A stretch of DNA of 64,000 nt, from positions 3,823,001-3,887,000 of the forward strand of contig JAPYXD010000698.1 of the NCBI GenBank assembly GCA_030998225.1, read 5' to 3'. This document shows, piece by piece, positions 10,668 through 22,290 of this stretch; position 1 is the stretch's first letter, and every line of letters starts with the position of its first letter. The notes below the pieces were generated by a model, which worked only from the letters and a program-made list of their open reading frames with translations, did not search any database and had not been told where the DNA came from. The position numbers and the translations under genes are program-made. Source of the DNA: Diplolepis rosae. Its lineage: Eukaryota > Arthropoda > Insecta > Hymenoptera > Diplolepididae.

Positions 10668-10876
10668 CTCTAAATCTGAATGAGTCAAATTTTCACTGAT
10701 TGAATCAGTGATTTGACTTTTCACTGATTCATAAATGAACAAATATTTTTCACTGTTAAATCAGTTAATTTTCACTATCAGTCAAATTAGACTGATTCAT
10801 AGTAACCTCTTTTTAGCTATTTGAATAAGTAAAATATCTCTGGTAAACAGTAGATTTTGACTGATTCAAATTTAGA
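10668..10876. mobile_element. CTCTCTAAATC-type MITE
   Basis: It begins ACTCTCTAAATCTGAATGAG and ends with the inverted block CAAATTTAGAGAGT. The interior is built from many short ATCAGTGAAAA / TTTTCACTGAT inverted phrases. Relatives are at 20976-21153, 22011-22186 and 55924-56074. It is non-coding. Confidence 0.75.
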
Positions 10877-11420
10877 GAGTAGAGAAACCAAAGAATTTAC
10901 TATGTAGAATTTAACTATGATAGATAACTTTTTTTATTTAAAACATATCTTGCTCAAAATTGTGGAAAGGTACCAGAAGATAATAAGGAACGTCTGTTAA
11001 CTTCGGTTTAGTAAAAATTATAAAAAAATTTTATTCTAAAATATAAAACTGAAGTGTTATTGGCAATTAGAGTTCTGTAACTACATTTCCACGGAGAATG
11101 AAATATCGTCTTGAAATTATGGAAAATGAATCAAAAATTACTGAGACAGGTCTCTTATGTCTTGAATATTCATAATAATATAAAATGATTTTGATAAAAA
11201 TAAGTAATTTTAGCAAATTTGCAGACTATATTACCGATAGTGTTAGACCAGTGCAGCAAAATTCAAGGTACGCAATGTTATTATTAATAACATTAAAAAA
11301 AAAATTATTTACGCGCTATGCCTTCCCCTATTCTTTTCATATGCTATTATTTATCATTTCTTAAATTTTGAACCATTTATTTCAGTTTAAAATTTTATAT
11401 ACTGAGAAAAAATCGATAGC
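10877..11420. other. AT-rich, no feature recognised
   Basis: No repeat family or open frame of note. Confidence 0.3.
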
Positions 11421-11424
11421 CAGT

Positions 11425-11465
11425 GATTGAATTGGTCACGTGAACTGCATGACCCATGGCCTTAA
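11425..11465. mobile_element. Solo right end of a TTAAGGCCAT-type MITE
   Basis: A CACGTG at 11437-11442 lies about 20 bp inside CATGGCCTTAA (ending 11465), the same spacing as in the other family members. No matching left end was found upstream. Confidence 0.5.
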
Positions 11466-11976
11466 TACAGTTCAGTAAATTTTGGGTTAATTCAACTTAT
11501 TTCAGAAAAATTTGACACTGTGTTAATGTGATAATTATTGTACATAACTTTTTTAATACCACGGACTCAGCTATATTCAATAAATATCTGAATAAGGAAC
11601 AATTAAAAATAACTAATTATAAATAGAACCCAGTTATTGATTTACTTTAGTAATTAAATTTCTATTCAATTATTTATCAATTCGCAGTATTTTTAAGTCA
11701 AAGTTTCACCGAAGCGAACTATTAATAGTTATTTCTAAGATAATAAAGCCCTTATTTAACATTAGAGGAGTTTGGTGAAAATAAACCATCAATCCTTCTT
11801 TTCTTTTGAAATTTTCTAATTTTGAGATAAATTAACCTCAAAAAAGGAATTCTTTCTTCAAGCGTTTTTTTTTTTGTTTAGTGGAAAAAAGAATTTTTTT
11901 TTCACTAAATCCTTTATTTATTGATTCGCCAAGAGTGAAGAGTTTGACGGGTTTTCAGGGTCAATTTAAATTACTA

Positions 11977-12252
11977 CACGGAGAAAATTAATTTGTGAAA
12001 ATTTAATCAAAAGTCGAGTAAAGCTGGGACATAGTGGCTTTTGGTGAAAATTAAATTTTTATTTGTGTCTTTATTCAACAACAAATTATAAAATTTAATT
12101 GAACAGTTGAGTTAACTCTAAAACAGTTGATTAAACTTTATAATTCGTTATTGAATGAATACGCAACAAAATTTTGAACTTTCACCAAGAGCCACTATGT
12201 CCCAGCTTTACTTAACATCTGATTAAATTTCTACAAATGAATTTTCTCCGTG
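11977..12252. mobile_element. CACGGAGAAA-type palindromic MITE, TA-flanked
   Basis: The element begins CACGGAGAAAATTAATTTGT after TA (11975-11976) and ends with the inverted block ATTTTCTCCGTG before TA (12253-12254). The arms extend over more than 60 bp and share the phrase AAAGCTGGGACATAGTGGCT. A 108-bp deletion derivative of the same subfamily lies at 41957-42064. The TA target and terminal repeats suggest mobilisation by a Tc1/mariner-type transposase. Confidence 0.8.
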
Positions 12253-12289
12253 TATATTATATTCGTTCAAATTAAATTTTCTCTCTATG

Positions 12290-12386
12290 TTATATATACA
12301 ATTTTAAAAAAATTTGAAATTTTCCTGTTAAAAAGAAAACGCTTTCGACTGCGCTGGGATTCGAGCCCAGGTCTTTCGATTGACGG
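12290..12386 (-). mobile_element. tRNA-derived SINE, partial
   Basis: The minus strand carries the B-box-like GGGCTCGAATCCC followed by GCAGTCGAAAGCG, as in the better copy at 31107-31269. The A box and tail are truncated. Confidence 0.7.
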
Positions 12387-13375
12387 TATTTTGAAAAAGG
12401 CTCTATTCACTAATGCATTTTTGTTATCTAATTAGGAACAGTAACTTAACTAAATTATCAATGGTCTTTTCACTTATTTATCAATTACTTTCAAGTAATT
12501 CAAATTCAAAGTATGTATACAGATATCACTGTCACAGAAGTATATTATTTATTTAAATAAACATACAAATTGTCAACTTAGGTTAAGAAACTTTCTCTGC
12601 TTAAAAGATCCTTGGTACGTTTCCGACAGTTTCTGTGACTGGATCTGACAAATATTTGATGGTACATCTGAATTTTTTCAGTAGTTGCTTAAATCGGATC
12701 CACCTAACAACAAAATGATGTCACATACAGTTTGAGAAACCGCGTAAATAATTGTAGTAGAGCAGAGAAGACGAAGGTCAAGTCTAATACTTCTGCGGAG
12801 AAATTAAATTTATTTTATTGCGTCATATTTCAACATCAGATAAATATGAGCTCACTCATTTTAAATAGCTGTTTAATCAGAAAAGAAATATTCAATTTGA
12901 GACTTGAATAGATTATTTCTTAAACAAAAATGATTCTAAATATGAAACACTAATTCAAGTTGATTTGCTATATATTTGACTCCGAACTCCTCTACTTTTG
13001 TAATATAGCATTTGTGAAAGTTAAGTTAATGTAGATTGCCTCTTTCTTCTGACGCGAGTGACGAGACCCATGAGTTTGAAGCATATGTACTAATTCTTAA
13101 ACGTTCACGATTTTCATTCAAGCAACATAATATACAAGTAAAGAATTTTAAAAACTATTAACATAAAAAGTTTACAAAAGGAGAGGGAAGAAAATTAAGT
13201 TATAATCTACCAAATTTAAGATAATAAAAAAGCCGGAGGAAAATTAATGTTTTTTTCAAGTGATCCTTACATGGAGAAAACTAGTTTGAGAAACATATGG
13301 ACAAGTTTGAGATTATTTATTATTATTGTAATAGTTAAAATGTACATTTTGAAATTTTATCCTACATTAATAACA
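12387..13375. other. AT-rich, no feature recognised
   Basis: Nothing repeated within the window and no coding signature. Confidence 0.3.
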
Positions 13376-13495
13376 AACAGGAATTTTATCGACCCTTAGT
13401 GGCAATCGAAAGACCTGGGCTCGAATCCCAACGCAGTCGAAAGCGTCTTTTTTTCTACAGAAAGATTTCAAATTCTTTAAATTTGAATTAATATT
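13376..13495 (+). mobile_element. Chimera of hammerhead-repeat end and SINE
   Basis: The outer end of the hammerhead-bearing repeat (ACAGGAATTTTATCGACCCT, 13379-13398) passes directly into SINE sequence: GGCAATCGAAAGACCTGGG, the B box, and the tail ending TTCAAATTCTTTAAAT. The join falls where the SINE's 5' part should be, so the SINE half is 5' truncated or was acquired by template switching. Confidence 0.65.
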
Positions 13496-13499
13496 AAAT

Positions 13500-13830
13500 A
13501 TTGTTGATGTTCTTAGTTGGTTTTGGAAAAAAATGTAACTCAAAATTTCATATTTTTCTAACAGTTTCAGTTTTCAAACAGTTTTTATTTTGAATATTTT
13601 TGGTGTACTTAGTTGGCTTTAGGGTCCAGAAGGAATTGTAAATTTATTTATTTAGAACAATTTGATAGTTTCACATGTGCAATTCATTTATACCGTTTTT
13701 ACCATTATGTTTATCCGCCACACGGGATATTTTTTTAAGTTTCTTCCTTTTGTAGTTTTTTTTTAGAAATAAATTTTCACTGATGAGGATTTACTTGAAA
13801 TTTGGCATGAACCTTCTCTATATAACCCTC
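13500..13830. mobile_element. Degraded hammerhead-bearing repeat pieces
   Basis: The sequence contains AGTTGGCTTTAGGGTCCAGA (about 13609-13628) and a half motif CACTGATGAGGATTTACTTG (about 13778-13797), together with the TTATCCGCCACACGGG... block seen near 38.32 kb. Order and orientation are scrambled, and no complete hammerhead core remains. Confidence 0.55.
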
Positions 13831-14166
13831 TATCATCCCTACCAAATTTATGTTAAAATTTTGCTTTTTACTGTTTTTAAAAAATTGAAAACTGTGAAAA
13901 AAGGGTAAAAAGTGATGTTTTTCTCAAATAGTAGCCACTTTGCGAATTTTTTTTTCCCTGAGATAGGGACTATAATGAAATTCTTACTGATTAAGAATCT
14001 TTTTTTTTTTGTTCCAGATGACTAGAAAGATTGGAATCGTGTCAACCAAGACGCACCCTTTTTTTTACTCCCCATTTAATCAGCCTCTAACTTTTTGAAT
14101 TTTTTTGTTTGAAAATATTTTTTTGTATTATTAAGATATCAATAAATATCTGGTAAAAATATTTTT
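13831..14166. other. AT-rich, no feature recognised
   Basis: Homopolymer-rich sequence without a recognisable element. Confidence 0.3.
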
Positions 14167-14167
14167 T

Positions 14168-14698
14168 ATGTGCCACCGGCGCGCAAACTCGTTTTTTCGC
14201 TAAAATTAACGGTAGCGCAATGTACTATATTGCGTTACAGAGGAATGAAATGTAAAAATTGAACTGCTCATGCGCCTATAGCCATGCAACGGAGCACAAT
14301 CTTCTTTTTATTCTTCTTCTTCTTCTTCGTACAGCGTTACCACCTTACTGGCAAAGCCTTGCATATTTGAACTGCGCATGCGTCTATCAAAATCCATTAC
14401 TACTACACAAGATTGATAAAATCAAAATGGCCGGGACTAGTCGTGACATATCAAGTGTAATGACTAGCGCCGCAAACAACTACAATACTAGATTAGATTC
14501 GAGTGTACGCATAAAAACTCGTATATGCTTCGAAGTTATATAAAATAGAATACGTGCTAATGCACACAATTCGCGAAATTACGAAACTCGCGACAATGCT
14601 CGCAGGAGTGATCGCGCCTCGGCTTCGATCTCCTGCGAGCATTGTCGCTTGTCACGCAATAACCCTCATTTTGCGCCCAGGCACGTAATATACTATTA
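14168..14698. mobile_element. ATGTGCC hairpin element, copy 1 of a tandem pair
   Basis: It starts ATGTGCCACCGGCGCGCAAA and ends with GCGCCCAGGCACGTAATATA, an imperfect terminal inverted repeat. The interior has a (CTT)n run, an ATAAAAACTCGTATATGC block, and near the 3' end an inverted repeat CGACAATGCTCGCAGGA (14591-14607) / TCCTGCGAGCATTGTCG (about 14631-14647) that forms a strong hairpin. It is non-coding and AT/GC mosaic. A second copy follows immediately. Confidence 0.75.
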
Positions 14699-15262
14699 TG
14701 TGCCTCCGGGGCGTAAACTCGTTTTTTCGCTACAGTTAAGGGTAGCGCAATGTTGTGTATTGCGCTACAAAGGAATGAAATGTAAAAATTGAACTGCGCA
14801 TGTGCCTATAGCCATACAGCGGAGCACAATCTTCTTCTTATTCTTCTTCTTCTTTGTACAGCGTTAGCACCCTACTGACAAAGCCTCGTACATTTGAACT
14901 GCGCATGCTCTATTACAACACGCTACTACCACACAAGATCGAGAAAATCAAAATGGCCGGAACTATTCGCGAAATATCAAGTGCAATGGACGAGAATCAT
15001 GATGAATACTAGATTAGATTCGAGTGTACGCATAAAAACTTGTATACGCACCGAAGTAACATAAAATAGAATACGTGCCAATGCACACAATTCGGGAAAT
15101 TACGAGACTCGCGACAATGCTCGCAGGACTGATCGCGCCTCGGCTTCGTCTCGGCTACACATCGGCTACACCTCACCTACGTCTTGGTTTCGATCTCCTG
15201 CGAGCATTGTCGCTCGTCGTGCAATAACACTCATTGTGCACCTAGGCACGTAATATACTATT
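14699..15262. mobile_element. ATGTGCC hairpin element, copy 2 of a tandem pair
   Basis: Same structure as copy 1, joined head to tail through the short ATTATGTGCC junction. Its 3' hairpin arms (about 15111-15127 and 15196-15212) are farther apart than in copy 1 because the loop contains extra units related to CTCGGCTACAC. A third copy is at 61451-61865. Confidence 0.75.
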
Positions 15263-16284
15263 GTTTTTTTTTATCGAATTTCAAAAAACCTCCAAAATTT
15301 GTGCCTAAACCAGAATACTCCATTAAGAATGAAATTTATAATAGAAAAGAGAAACAAATTGTACCATGGGCGCACGCAGAGGGGTGCAGGGAGTCTTTGC
15401 CCCCTAAATAATTTTTTTTAGAAGAAATTTGTATATTTACCACTATCTGTCGAAATTTCGATTCGATAAATTAACGTATCTTCCGGGAAAATATTTATAC
15501 TACAGAGCAGTATAATATTTTAATATAATACACTACAATAAAATTTTATATCCAACTACATTGGTAAACTCCCCTCCCCCCGCACCTAATGGAAATCCTG
15601 CGTACGCCCTTGGATTGTACATAGCTAAAATAGTCAAGTTCAAAAACAACCCTAAGTTTTATTTTTGTATATAGTCCGATACATGCTATAGGAGTGAGGT
15701 ACACGTTCAGTGTCACATTGCCGGTTCTAATGTTGAAATAAAAATGATATTTATGTTTGAAGGAAAATGACAAGCGAAACTCATAGCAAGGTTATTCTTA
15801 TTCTTGTTACCGGCAGTCTTTATTTTCCATACTGTTAGTATAATAGCCAAGTTGTTCGTATTATAGTATGGAGTATGGACGTGATGTCTGTGCATCTGCC
15901 AGATACAGATACAGGAACAATAGACTCCTGAACGAACCGAGTTTCACCGAGAATTATCGAGCCGAGCCGAAGTTTGTATGTACTTGATTCTGTTTCAAGC
16001 TTCCATCCATATGAGCTACATCGACGAAAACTCCCACCTCCATTCTTGCGCATTCTTGAGCTCTTGAACAGTTAATACTAAGGCCTTAAGGAGTCTCTTC
16101 GACAACCAGGATGTGTTGATGCTGTACAAATAATAATACTTCTAATTTCTTTAATCATATATCATTCATGATATATGACAATATTTTTTTAAGAAGAAGG
16201 AAAGCAACGTTTTTACATTTTATTTTTCCATCTTTCACCAACTATTCTACACTTGTAATTTTTTATTTCATTTCTTTAATTTTT
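15263..16284. other. Non-repetitive stretch with GC-richer pieces
   Basis: A block near 15360-15410 and one near 15880-16080 are GC-richer and not repeated in the window. Several short minus-strand frames exist, but none resembles a known protein. It may include host single-copy DNA. Confidence 0.3.
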
Positions 16285-17188
16285 ACTCTCTAAAAAGAGA
16301 CTATTAACTGCCAAACGATTCCTTTCACTATTAATGGATTTTCTCTTCAAAATTGTCATGGGAGGAAATTCTTTAACAGTTAGAGGATTGTTTTAAATGC
16401 TATCTTTTTAATGTCGAAGTGTTTCCTTTGGTTTGGAAATGAAATCCTTTGTCGTACACAGGAAATATAATTTCAAGGGTAAAAGAAAAGAAATTGTATG
16501 ATATTACCTATAAGAAATTTACGCAAGCCCAACTTTGACAAATTTTAATATCAAATCGATCTTAGTTTTCAGCTTAAAGAAATTTTAAGATACAACTTTA
16601 AAGAAACATATAATATTCAAAGAAATTCAAAGAGGCTTTTCAAAATCATTTTAAAAAGGACGACAAATAACCCTTCGATTGTTAAAAGCATCAAAAATCA
16701 ATAAATTTATGATACTTCGATTGTCAGAAGGGTCAGAAGCAATGAAAAATGAGGTTATGTGAATAAAAATTGTTTGTTTTGGTATACGTACCTTCCAAAC
16801 TTTTTACGTCCTACTTTGGGATTCCTAATATTTTAAAGAAATCTATTTTCTTGACGCATCAACCTTAATTAATCGCTATGATAAAAGAATATATCGCGCA
16901 ACACAAAAATTACTCGCGCATATTACACTCTTAAGCACTAGACGATTTACACTCACTGATGCGCAGGTGCACTTCGCCCGCTAGCCTACAAATGCAATCC
17001 TTTAATAGTTAAAGGATTTTTTCGGGGGTCAAAAGAAATCGTTTATCGCTAAAACTATTTTTGTTTTGTATTTTACAGATGATTTAGCAGTGGAACGATT
17101 CTATTGATAGATAAAAGAAATCTGCTTAATTTCAATGGATGCATTCTGAAAGGAACGTAATTTCACTATTAATAGAATTTTTTTTGAG
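16285..17188. mobile_element. About 900-bp ACTCTAAAAA-type element, copy 1
   Basis: It begins ACTCTCTAAAAAGAGACTAT and ends with ATTAATAGAATTTTTTTTGAGT, which is weakly complementary. Landmarks shared with the copies at 44013-44945 and 62142-63330 are the GGAAATATAATTT block, ATTACTCGCGCATATT, and the GC-rich GATGCGCAGGTGCACTTCG block near the 3' end. No coding capacity is seen. Confidence 0.7.
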
Positions 17189-17594
17189 TGTATACATTTT
17201 TTTAAACAACCCTCTCCTTATGCAACCTAAATAACATTGTCTTATAGCTTCTAATATCTTTTCTGTAGTAAGGAAGAATTCTAAATTTAATCGAGTTCAA
17301 AAGTTCATGATTCAGGTGTTTATAAAATTTGCAAGTTCAATCAGCCCAAACTTTTTGCGATATTCTAGAGTATAAGGAGTACATCATTTTTTTTTCCTTA
17401 TTTCAGAGGTTAGAGTGCTAGATAGTGACGTCATGATCAATATAACCAAACTGACAGTTGATTTTTTTAAATAATTTCATTAAAATTTATTTTTTGTTAA
17501 AAAATTATGTGTTTTGATGATTGTTTTAATTATCAAAAATTTAAGATTTATTGAATAAAACTGATTTAAAAAATTATCGATTTTATTATTTTAT
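17189..17594. other. AT-rich, no feature recognised
   Basis: No repeat shared with other parts of the window was noticed. Confidence 0.3.
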
Positions 17595-18044
17595 TTAAGG
17601 CCATGGATCAACCAGGAGGTGACAAAATCAATAAAATCAATTTTCGATTTTCTCCAAGATTCTTCCTCAATAATGAATTTTTTTATCTACAACTTTAGGA
17701 CACAATAAAGGTTATATTAGCGGATGTCTGTAGACTTCAATTATTTCTGAACAATAAAAAATATAATTCCTGTTTTACCGACACTCAAATTTTATAATTG
17801 TTAAAAACTAATTGAAGTTTACAGCCATCCACTAATTTTTCCTTTATTATGGCCTAAAGTTTCAGATAAAGGAAATCATTATTGTGGAAAAATATTTGAA
17901 GAATTTGAAAATCTTTCTGTGGAAAAAAGACGCTTTCGACTGCGCTGGGATTCGAGCCCAGGTCTTTCGATTGCCGGTCGACTGCTCTTGGGGGAAACTG
18001 ATTTTAAGATTTAGTCAGCTGTATTAGTTGAGCAATGGCCTTAA
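17595..18044. mobile_element. TTAAGGCCAT-type element with nested SINE
   Basis: TTAA (17595-17598) plus GGCCATGG at the left and CAATGGCCTTAA at the right (ending 18044) bound the element. The interior shows inverted copies of the CTTTATTGTG / CACAATAAAGG and GTAGACTTCAATT / AATTGAAGTTTAC blocks. A minus-strand SINE occupies about 17890-17985. Its right TTAA is also the left TTAA of the next element. Confidence 0.7.
17890..17985 (-). mobile_element. tRNA-derived SINE, partial
   Basis: Minus-strand order: truncated A-box side, GTCGACCGGCAATCGAAAGA, the B box, CGCAGTCGAAAGCGTC, then CCACAGAAAGATTTTCAAAT and a tail. It sits inside the TTAA element at 17595-18044. Confidence 0.75.
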
Positions 18045-18600
18045 GGGGATCCGCCATCATTAATATTTTTATTTTTTAAGTTTAGATCTTCCATATAATG
18101 TTTTTTATGTTTAGTACCTTTATTTAGAAAGTTTTTGGAAGTATTTAAAAATTCCAGCACCTTTATGTATTTTTAAATGAAATATTTTGAGTTTTTTGGG
18201 CATTTTTTTGACATTTATTGACTTTAAATAACTTTTTTATTTTTTAACCAATTGTCATGATTCTTTTTTTATTTTGTTCCTTACAATGTGCAGCAACTTT
18301 TTGGGTATGAGAAGCATTCTAGCTAAAGAAATAACTACAAAATTTTTTTTTGTTTTGGGATTTTTTAATTATTTTTTTATTTCACTTGTAACTTTTTTTC
18401 AGTCATGTTAACTTATTTTCTATACCCAAAAAGTTGCTGAAATTGTAAGGAAAAAGATAAAAAAAAAGTAATTCAAAGTCAAAAAATGTCACAAAAATGC
18501 CCTAAAAACTTAAAATTTTTAGTTTAAAAAAACATAAAGGTGCTGGAATTTTTAAATACTCCCAAAAACTTTCTAAATAAAGGTACTAAGCATAAAAAAA
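18041..18600. mobile_element. TTAAGGGGATCC-type palindromic element
   Basis: The left end is TTAAGGGGATCCGCCATCAT. A long arm (to about 18235) with AGGTGCTGGAATTTTT-type and CTTTATTTAGAAAG blocks is repeated inverted at about 18430-18600. The expected right terminus is not visible. The matching right half, ending ATGGCGGATCCCCTTAA, survives at 57610-57796. Confidence 0.7.
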
Positions 18601-19630
18601 ATTTCTATACATTTTTTATGATAGTTTAGTCCTTGGTGTCCAACGATCTTGCCGAATAACATTACAACGTGATATGTTTCACTATAGTCTTAAAATTTTC
18701 GGCGCGAAATTCAAATTACTATATTTAAAATATAACAACAGTAGTTGAAAAAATCAATGTTTTTGGTCTCTACTTTAATATGAATTTTTTGACAAGTTTT
18801 GAAAATGACTTTTGAAAATGTGATTCCTGAAAATTGTCAGTTGATAGCTGACGGTCTCAATGTGCCCTTTTAGTGATATTGTAATTTGCATTACATACAT
18901 ATATGGTGATCTAATTGTTGTCTATAGAGTATAAGACTCTTGGATTTCAAGGTTTAAAGACAAAGTGTTACAGGGTTATCGCAGTAGAGATTATCTTATT
19001 TTGTAGCGTTCAATTTTCCAAAGATTATAACATCAATTTAGTAAATTGAATCTTCTTGAAAATGGACATTGTTTTTCAAATGTTAATTGTTGCGAAAGAA
19101 AAAATTCTAGTAAATAGAAACTTTCACCAAATAATGTCCAAACAAGAGAGAGGAGCTTGAAATGGAAGCCAATGCGCGCGCAACGGTTCGAACTCAGGGA
19201 AGAATGCTGCACCTCCCAAAGCCAATAACGCATGTCGTCCTGTAACTCAACCTCAACTGACAATGAGTCATGAGTGCATATAGATCTATATGAATACATC
19301 TGGCACATATCTTCAGAACGATGAAATCATATAAAAAAGATCAAACCTCACGTCTATAGAGAGATTCTTCCATAAACTATTATTTTTCTTTAGAAATTTA
19401 CACAGCCAAATAAAACTCAACCTTGACTTGAGAATTATGCAAAAAATTGTTTATGAATAAAAAAATAAATAAAATAAAAATGTAAACACCTAAAAAATGT
19501 CTCCACGGGAAAAAATTCAAACTTTTCAGAGTTGCTTCTGAGGAAATTCTTGTTCTAGATAAAGATATCATGTTTACATATTCCCGTTGATTGAATTTTC
19601 GAATAGATTTTAAAAATACTTGGTACTTGA
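18601..19630. other. Non-repetitive AT-rich stretch
   Basis: Sequence at 19130-19320 is GC-richer and not repeated. A minus-strand frame there (19308-19033) has no recognisable motif. A GGTTCGAA-like phrase at about 19183 was considered as a tRNA T-arm and rejected. Confidence 0.3.
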
Positions 19631-20560
19631 AGTATAGTGAGAGGACGGATCAATATGGGTGCGATATATGCTCAAGTAATTTCATTGTCTACTGTTAGCG
19701 GACAGTCACGTGCCGTGTGGCATGGCGTGCCCTGTATCGCAGTGGGGAAAATAGACCCTTATGGCTTACTGAGTATTGATCACTCTTCACAATCAATGTT
19801 AACACCACTGTTTGCAGATAGCGAGATGGATTATCTAGATTTAGACATTCTAGACTGCACCTCGCTTAAGTCTAGATTCCTTCTGAGAGACAAATCTTCA
19901 GCTATTAGATACAAAACTCAAACTCGACCTCAATGGATATCACTTGAAAAAACAAATTTCTCTTATTCAAAATGATGATGGATGGCAAAGTTTAAAAACG
20001 ATGTTAGATTGCCGCGAAGATTCCACTTATATAGAACAATCATCTAATCATCAGAATAATTGAATGCATGCGCAAGAGCTTCGATACTTTGAAGATAGAA
20101 AGATTACAGTGGAGTAGGGCATTTATAGTCAGACGCAAAAGGGTTCTGCAACGAAATCGCAAAGACGTCATCGATTGTCAATATAATTAAAGGGTAGTCT
20201 AGAAAATCCGAATGTCATTATGTGCAAGGTAGCACTTATTGACTTCAATGTGTTACAAAGGATAGACGTATATGCTCCTACATGTGTATATATAAAGTTG
20301 TTGATAGGGGGCTGGTGCGCGTCGCTGAAAATTAATAATTCAAGCAAATAAATGATACAGAAGAGTAAAAGCGTAATGTCATACCAGGATAAAATTTGAT
20401 TATTACGTCTCCAATTATCTCAATAATCACTCTCTAGATAACACTTATCTCTAAATTAAGTTTTGAGAACCTTGAACATTTATAACTCATTACCAATACT
20501 CATACATAAATCAAAATCAACAAGGAGACTACAAGATAACCAAATTATTAAAAAATACAC
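19631..20560. other. GC-richer island with an unexplained open frame
   Basis: The + strand is open from about 19637 to 19975 (about 110 residues), and the region is not repeated in the window. The translation matches no family I recognise and no splice or promoter signal is convincing. Its composition is more gene-like than its surroundings, so part of a host exon is possible. Confidence 0.2.
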
Positions 20561-20975
20561 GGGTAGAAATTTCTGTATTAAACTTCTATTACATGCTTTT
20601 TAATAATTTTTAATAATTTTTAATAATGTTTGTTATTTTAAATATATTTTGATTGAAAAGTTGTTAAATTTAATAAAAATGTATATTTATTTTTCATAAA
20701 TTACATATATATTAATTTTATATTAATTAGTTGAGTTTGAAATTTCCACAGAAAGATTTCAAATTCTTTAAATATTAATTTTAATTTACCACTTGTATAT
20801 TAAAGTCTATTAAAATCAATAAAATTTTTAACAGTGCACTGTTTTTTCAGTTAAAATACTTTCATCTTAAAAAATATAATCTTTTATTTAAATTTTAATA
20901 CACATGTGTATGTTTTAATAATGTTTGTTTATTTTATAATATATTTCGATTGAAAACTTATTAAATTTAATATGA

Positions 20976-21153
20976 ACTCTCTAAATCTGAATCAGTGAGA
21001 TTCTCACTGAATTGATAACAGTGACCTACTTCTGACTGGCAAATCAGTAATTTTTCATTAAAAACCAGTGAAAAATCACTGGTTGCCCAGTCGGAAGTGG
21101 GTAACTGTTTTTAATTCAGTGCGAATCTCACTGATTTAGATTTAGAAAGAAAT
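20976..21153. mobile_element. CTCTCTAAATC-type MITE inside the array
   Basis: CTCTCTAAATCTGAATCAGT at the left and ACTGATTTAGATTTAGAAAG at the right are inverted repeats. The central part is a palindrome built on CCAGTGAAAAATCACTGG. It interrupts the phrase TTTAATATGAA...TATATTAAT of the array. Confidence 0.75.
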
Positions 21154-22010
21154 TATATTAATTTTTCATTAAATTCAAATCTATTAGTTTTAATTTACCT
21201 CTTGTATATTAAAGTCTATTAAAATTAATAAGATTTTGAACAGTGTTTATACAAGATAATAAATTATTGAAGGAGAATATAAGATAAAAAAATTATTAAA
21301 AAATACACGGTTAGAAATTTCTATACTAAACTTCCATTACATTAAATGGAAGTTTTTTTCATTCAAGTATATCAAAATCAAAATACTTTAATCTCAAAAG
21401 ATACAAACTTTTATCTGAATTTTAATGCACATATGTATATTTTAATAATGTTTGTTAATTTTAATATATTTTGGTTGAAAAGTTGTTAAATTTAATATGA
21501 ATGTATAATTATTTCACATAATATACAAATCTATTAATTTTAATTTACCTCATGTATATTACAGTCTATTAAAATTAATTTCTGTATTAAAATACAGAAA
21601 TTTCTGTAACGTATATTACGTTTATTAGTAATGTATAATTAATTTAAAATACTTTCATCTTAAAAAATCTTAAAAAAAGTTATTAAATTTAATAAGAATG
21701 TTTATTTATTTTTTATAAATTACAAATATATTCATTTTTAATTAATTAGTTGTATTTGAAATTTCCACAGAAAGATTTCAAATTCTTTAAATATTAATTT
21801 TAATTTACCACTTGTATATTAAAGTCTATTAAATTCAATAAGATTTTTAACAGTGCACTGTTTTTTTCAGTAAATATAATAAATTTAAAATACTTTCATC
21901 TTGAAAAATACAAACTTTTATTTAAATATTAATATACATGTGTATGTTTTAATAATGTGTGTTAATATTATTATATATTTTGATTGAAAAGTTATTAAAT
22001 TCAATATGAA

Positions 22011-22186
22011 CTCTCTAAATCTGAATCAGTGACATTCCCACTGCATTGAAAACAGTGACCCACATTTGACTCTGGCATCAGTAATTTTCCGTTGGAAACC
22101 AGTGAAAATTCACTGATTGCTCAGTCAGAAGTGGGCCACTGTTTTAAATTCACTGAGAACCTCACTGATTTAGATTTAGAGAGAAA
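22011..22186. mobile_element. CTCTCTAAATC-type MITE inside the array, second copy
   Basis: Same structure and same position in the array block as the 20976 copy, with moderate divergence between the two. Confidence 0.75.
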
Positions 22187-22290
22187 TTATATTAATTCTT
22201 CATAATATACAAATCAATTAATTTTAATTTACCACTTCTTTATTAAAGTCTATTAAAATTAATAAGATTTTTAACAGTCTATATACAAGA

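Larger units (their letters stand above)
20560..22290. repeat. Higher-order tandem repeat of an AT-rich unit with embedded SINE remnants and MITEs
   Basis: A unit with the phrases TTTTAATAATGTTTGTT, GATTGAAAAGTT, TTACCACTTGTATATTAAAG and AATAAGATTTTTAACAGTG repeats several times. Two blocks of about 1.02-1.03 kb each carry a SINE remnant (20721-20780; 21740-21795) and a CTCTCTAAATC MITE (20976; 22011) at corresponding places, so the array was duplicated after those insertions. The same unit forms the body of the element at 52120-53559. Confidence 0.75.

Noticed and set aside
16078..16092. TTAA element end at AAGGCCTTAAGG
   Set aside because: It is only a short palindrome, with no matching partner or extended terminal repeat nearby.
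19170..19200. T-arm of a tRNA (GGTTCGAA-like phrase)
   Set aside because: No A box at a suitable distance on either strand and no acceptor pairing.
19637..19975. Open frame of about 112 residues as a protein-coding gene
   Set aside because: It begins with a non-ATG codon, has no recognisable family or neighbouring exon, and frames of this length are expected by chance in a GC-richer island.
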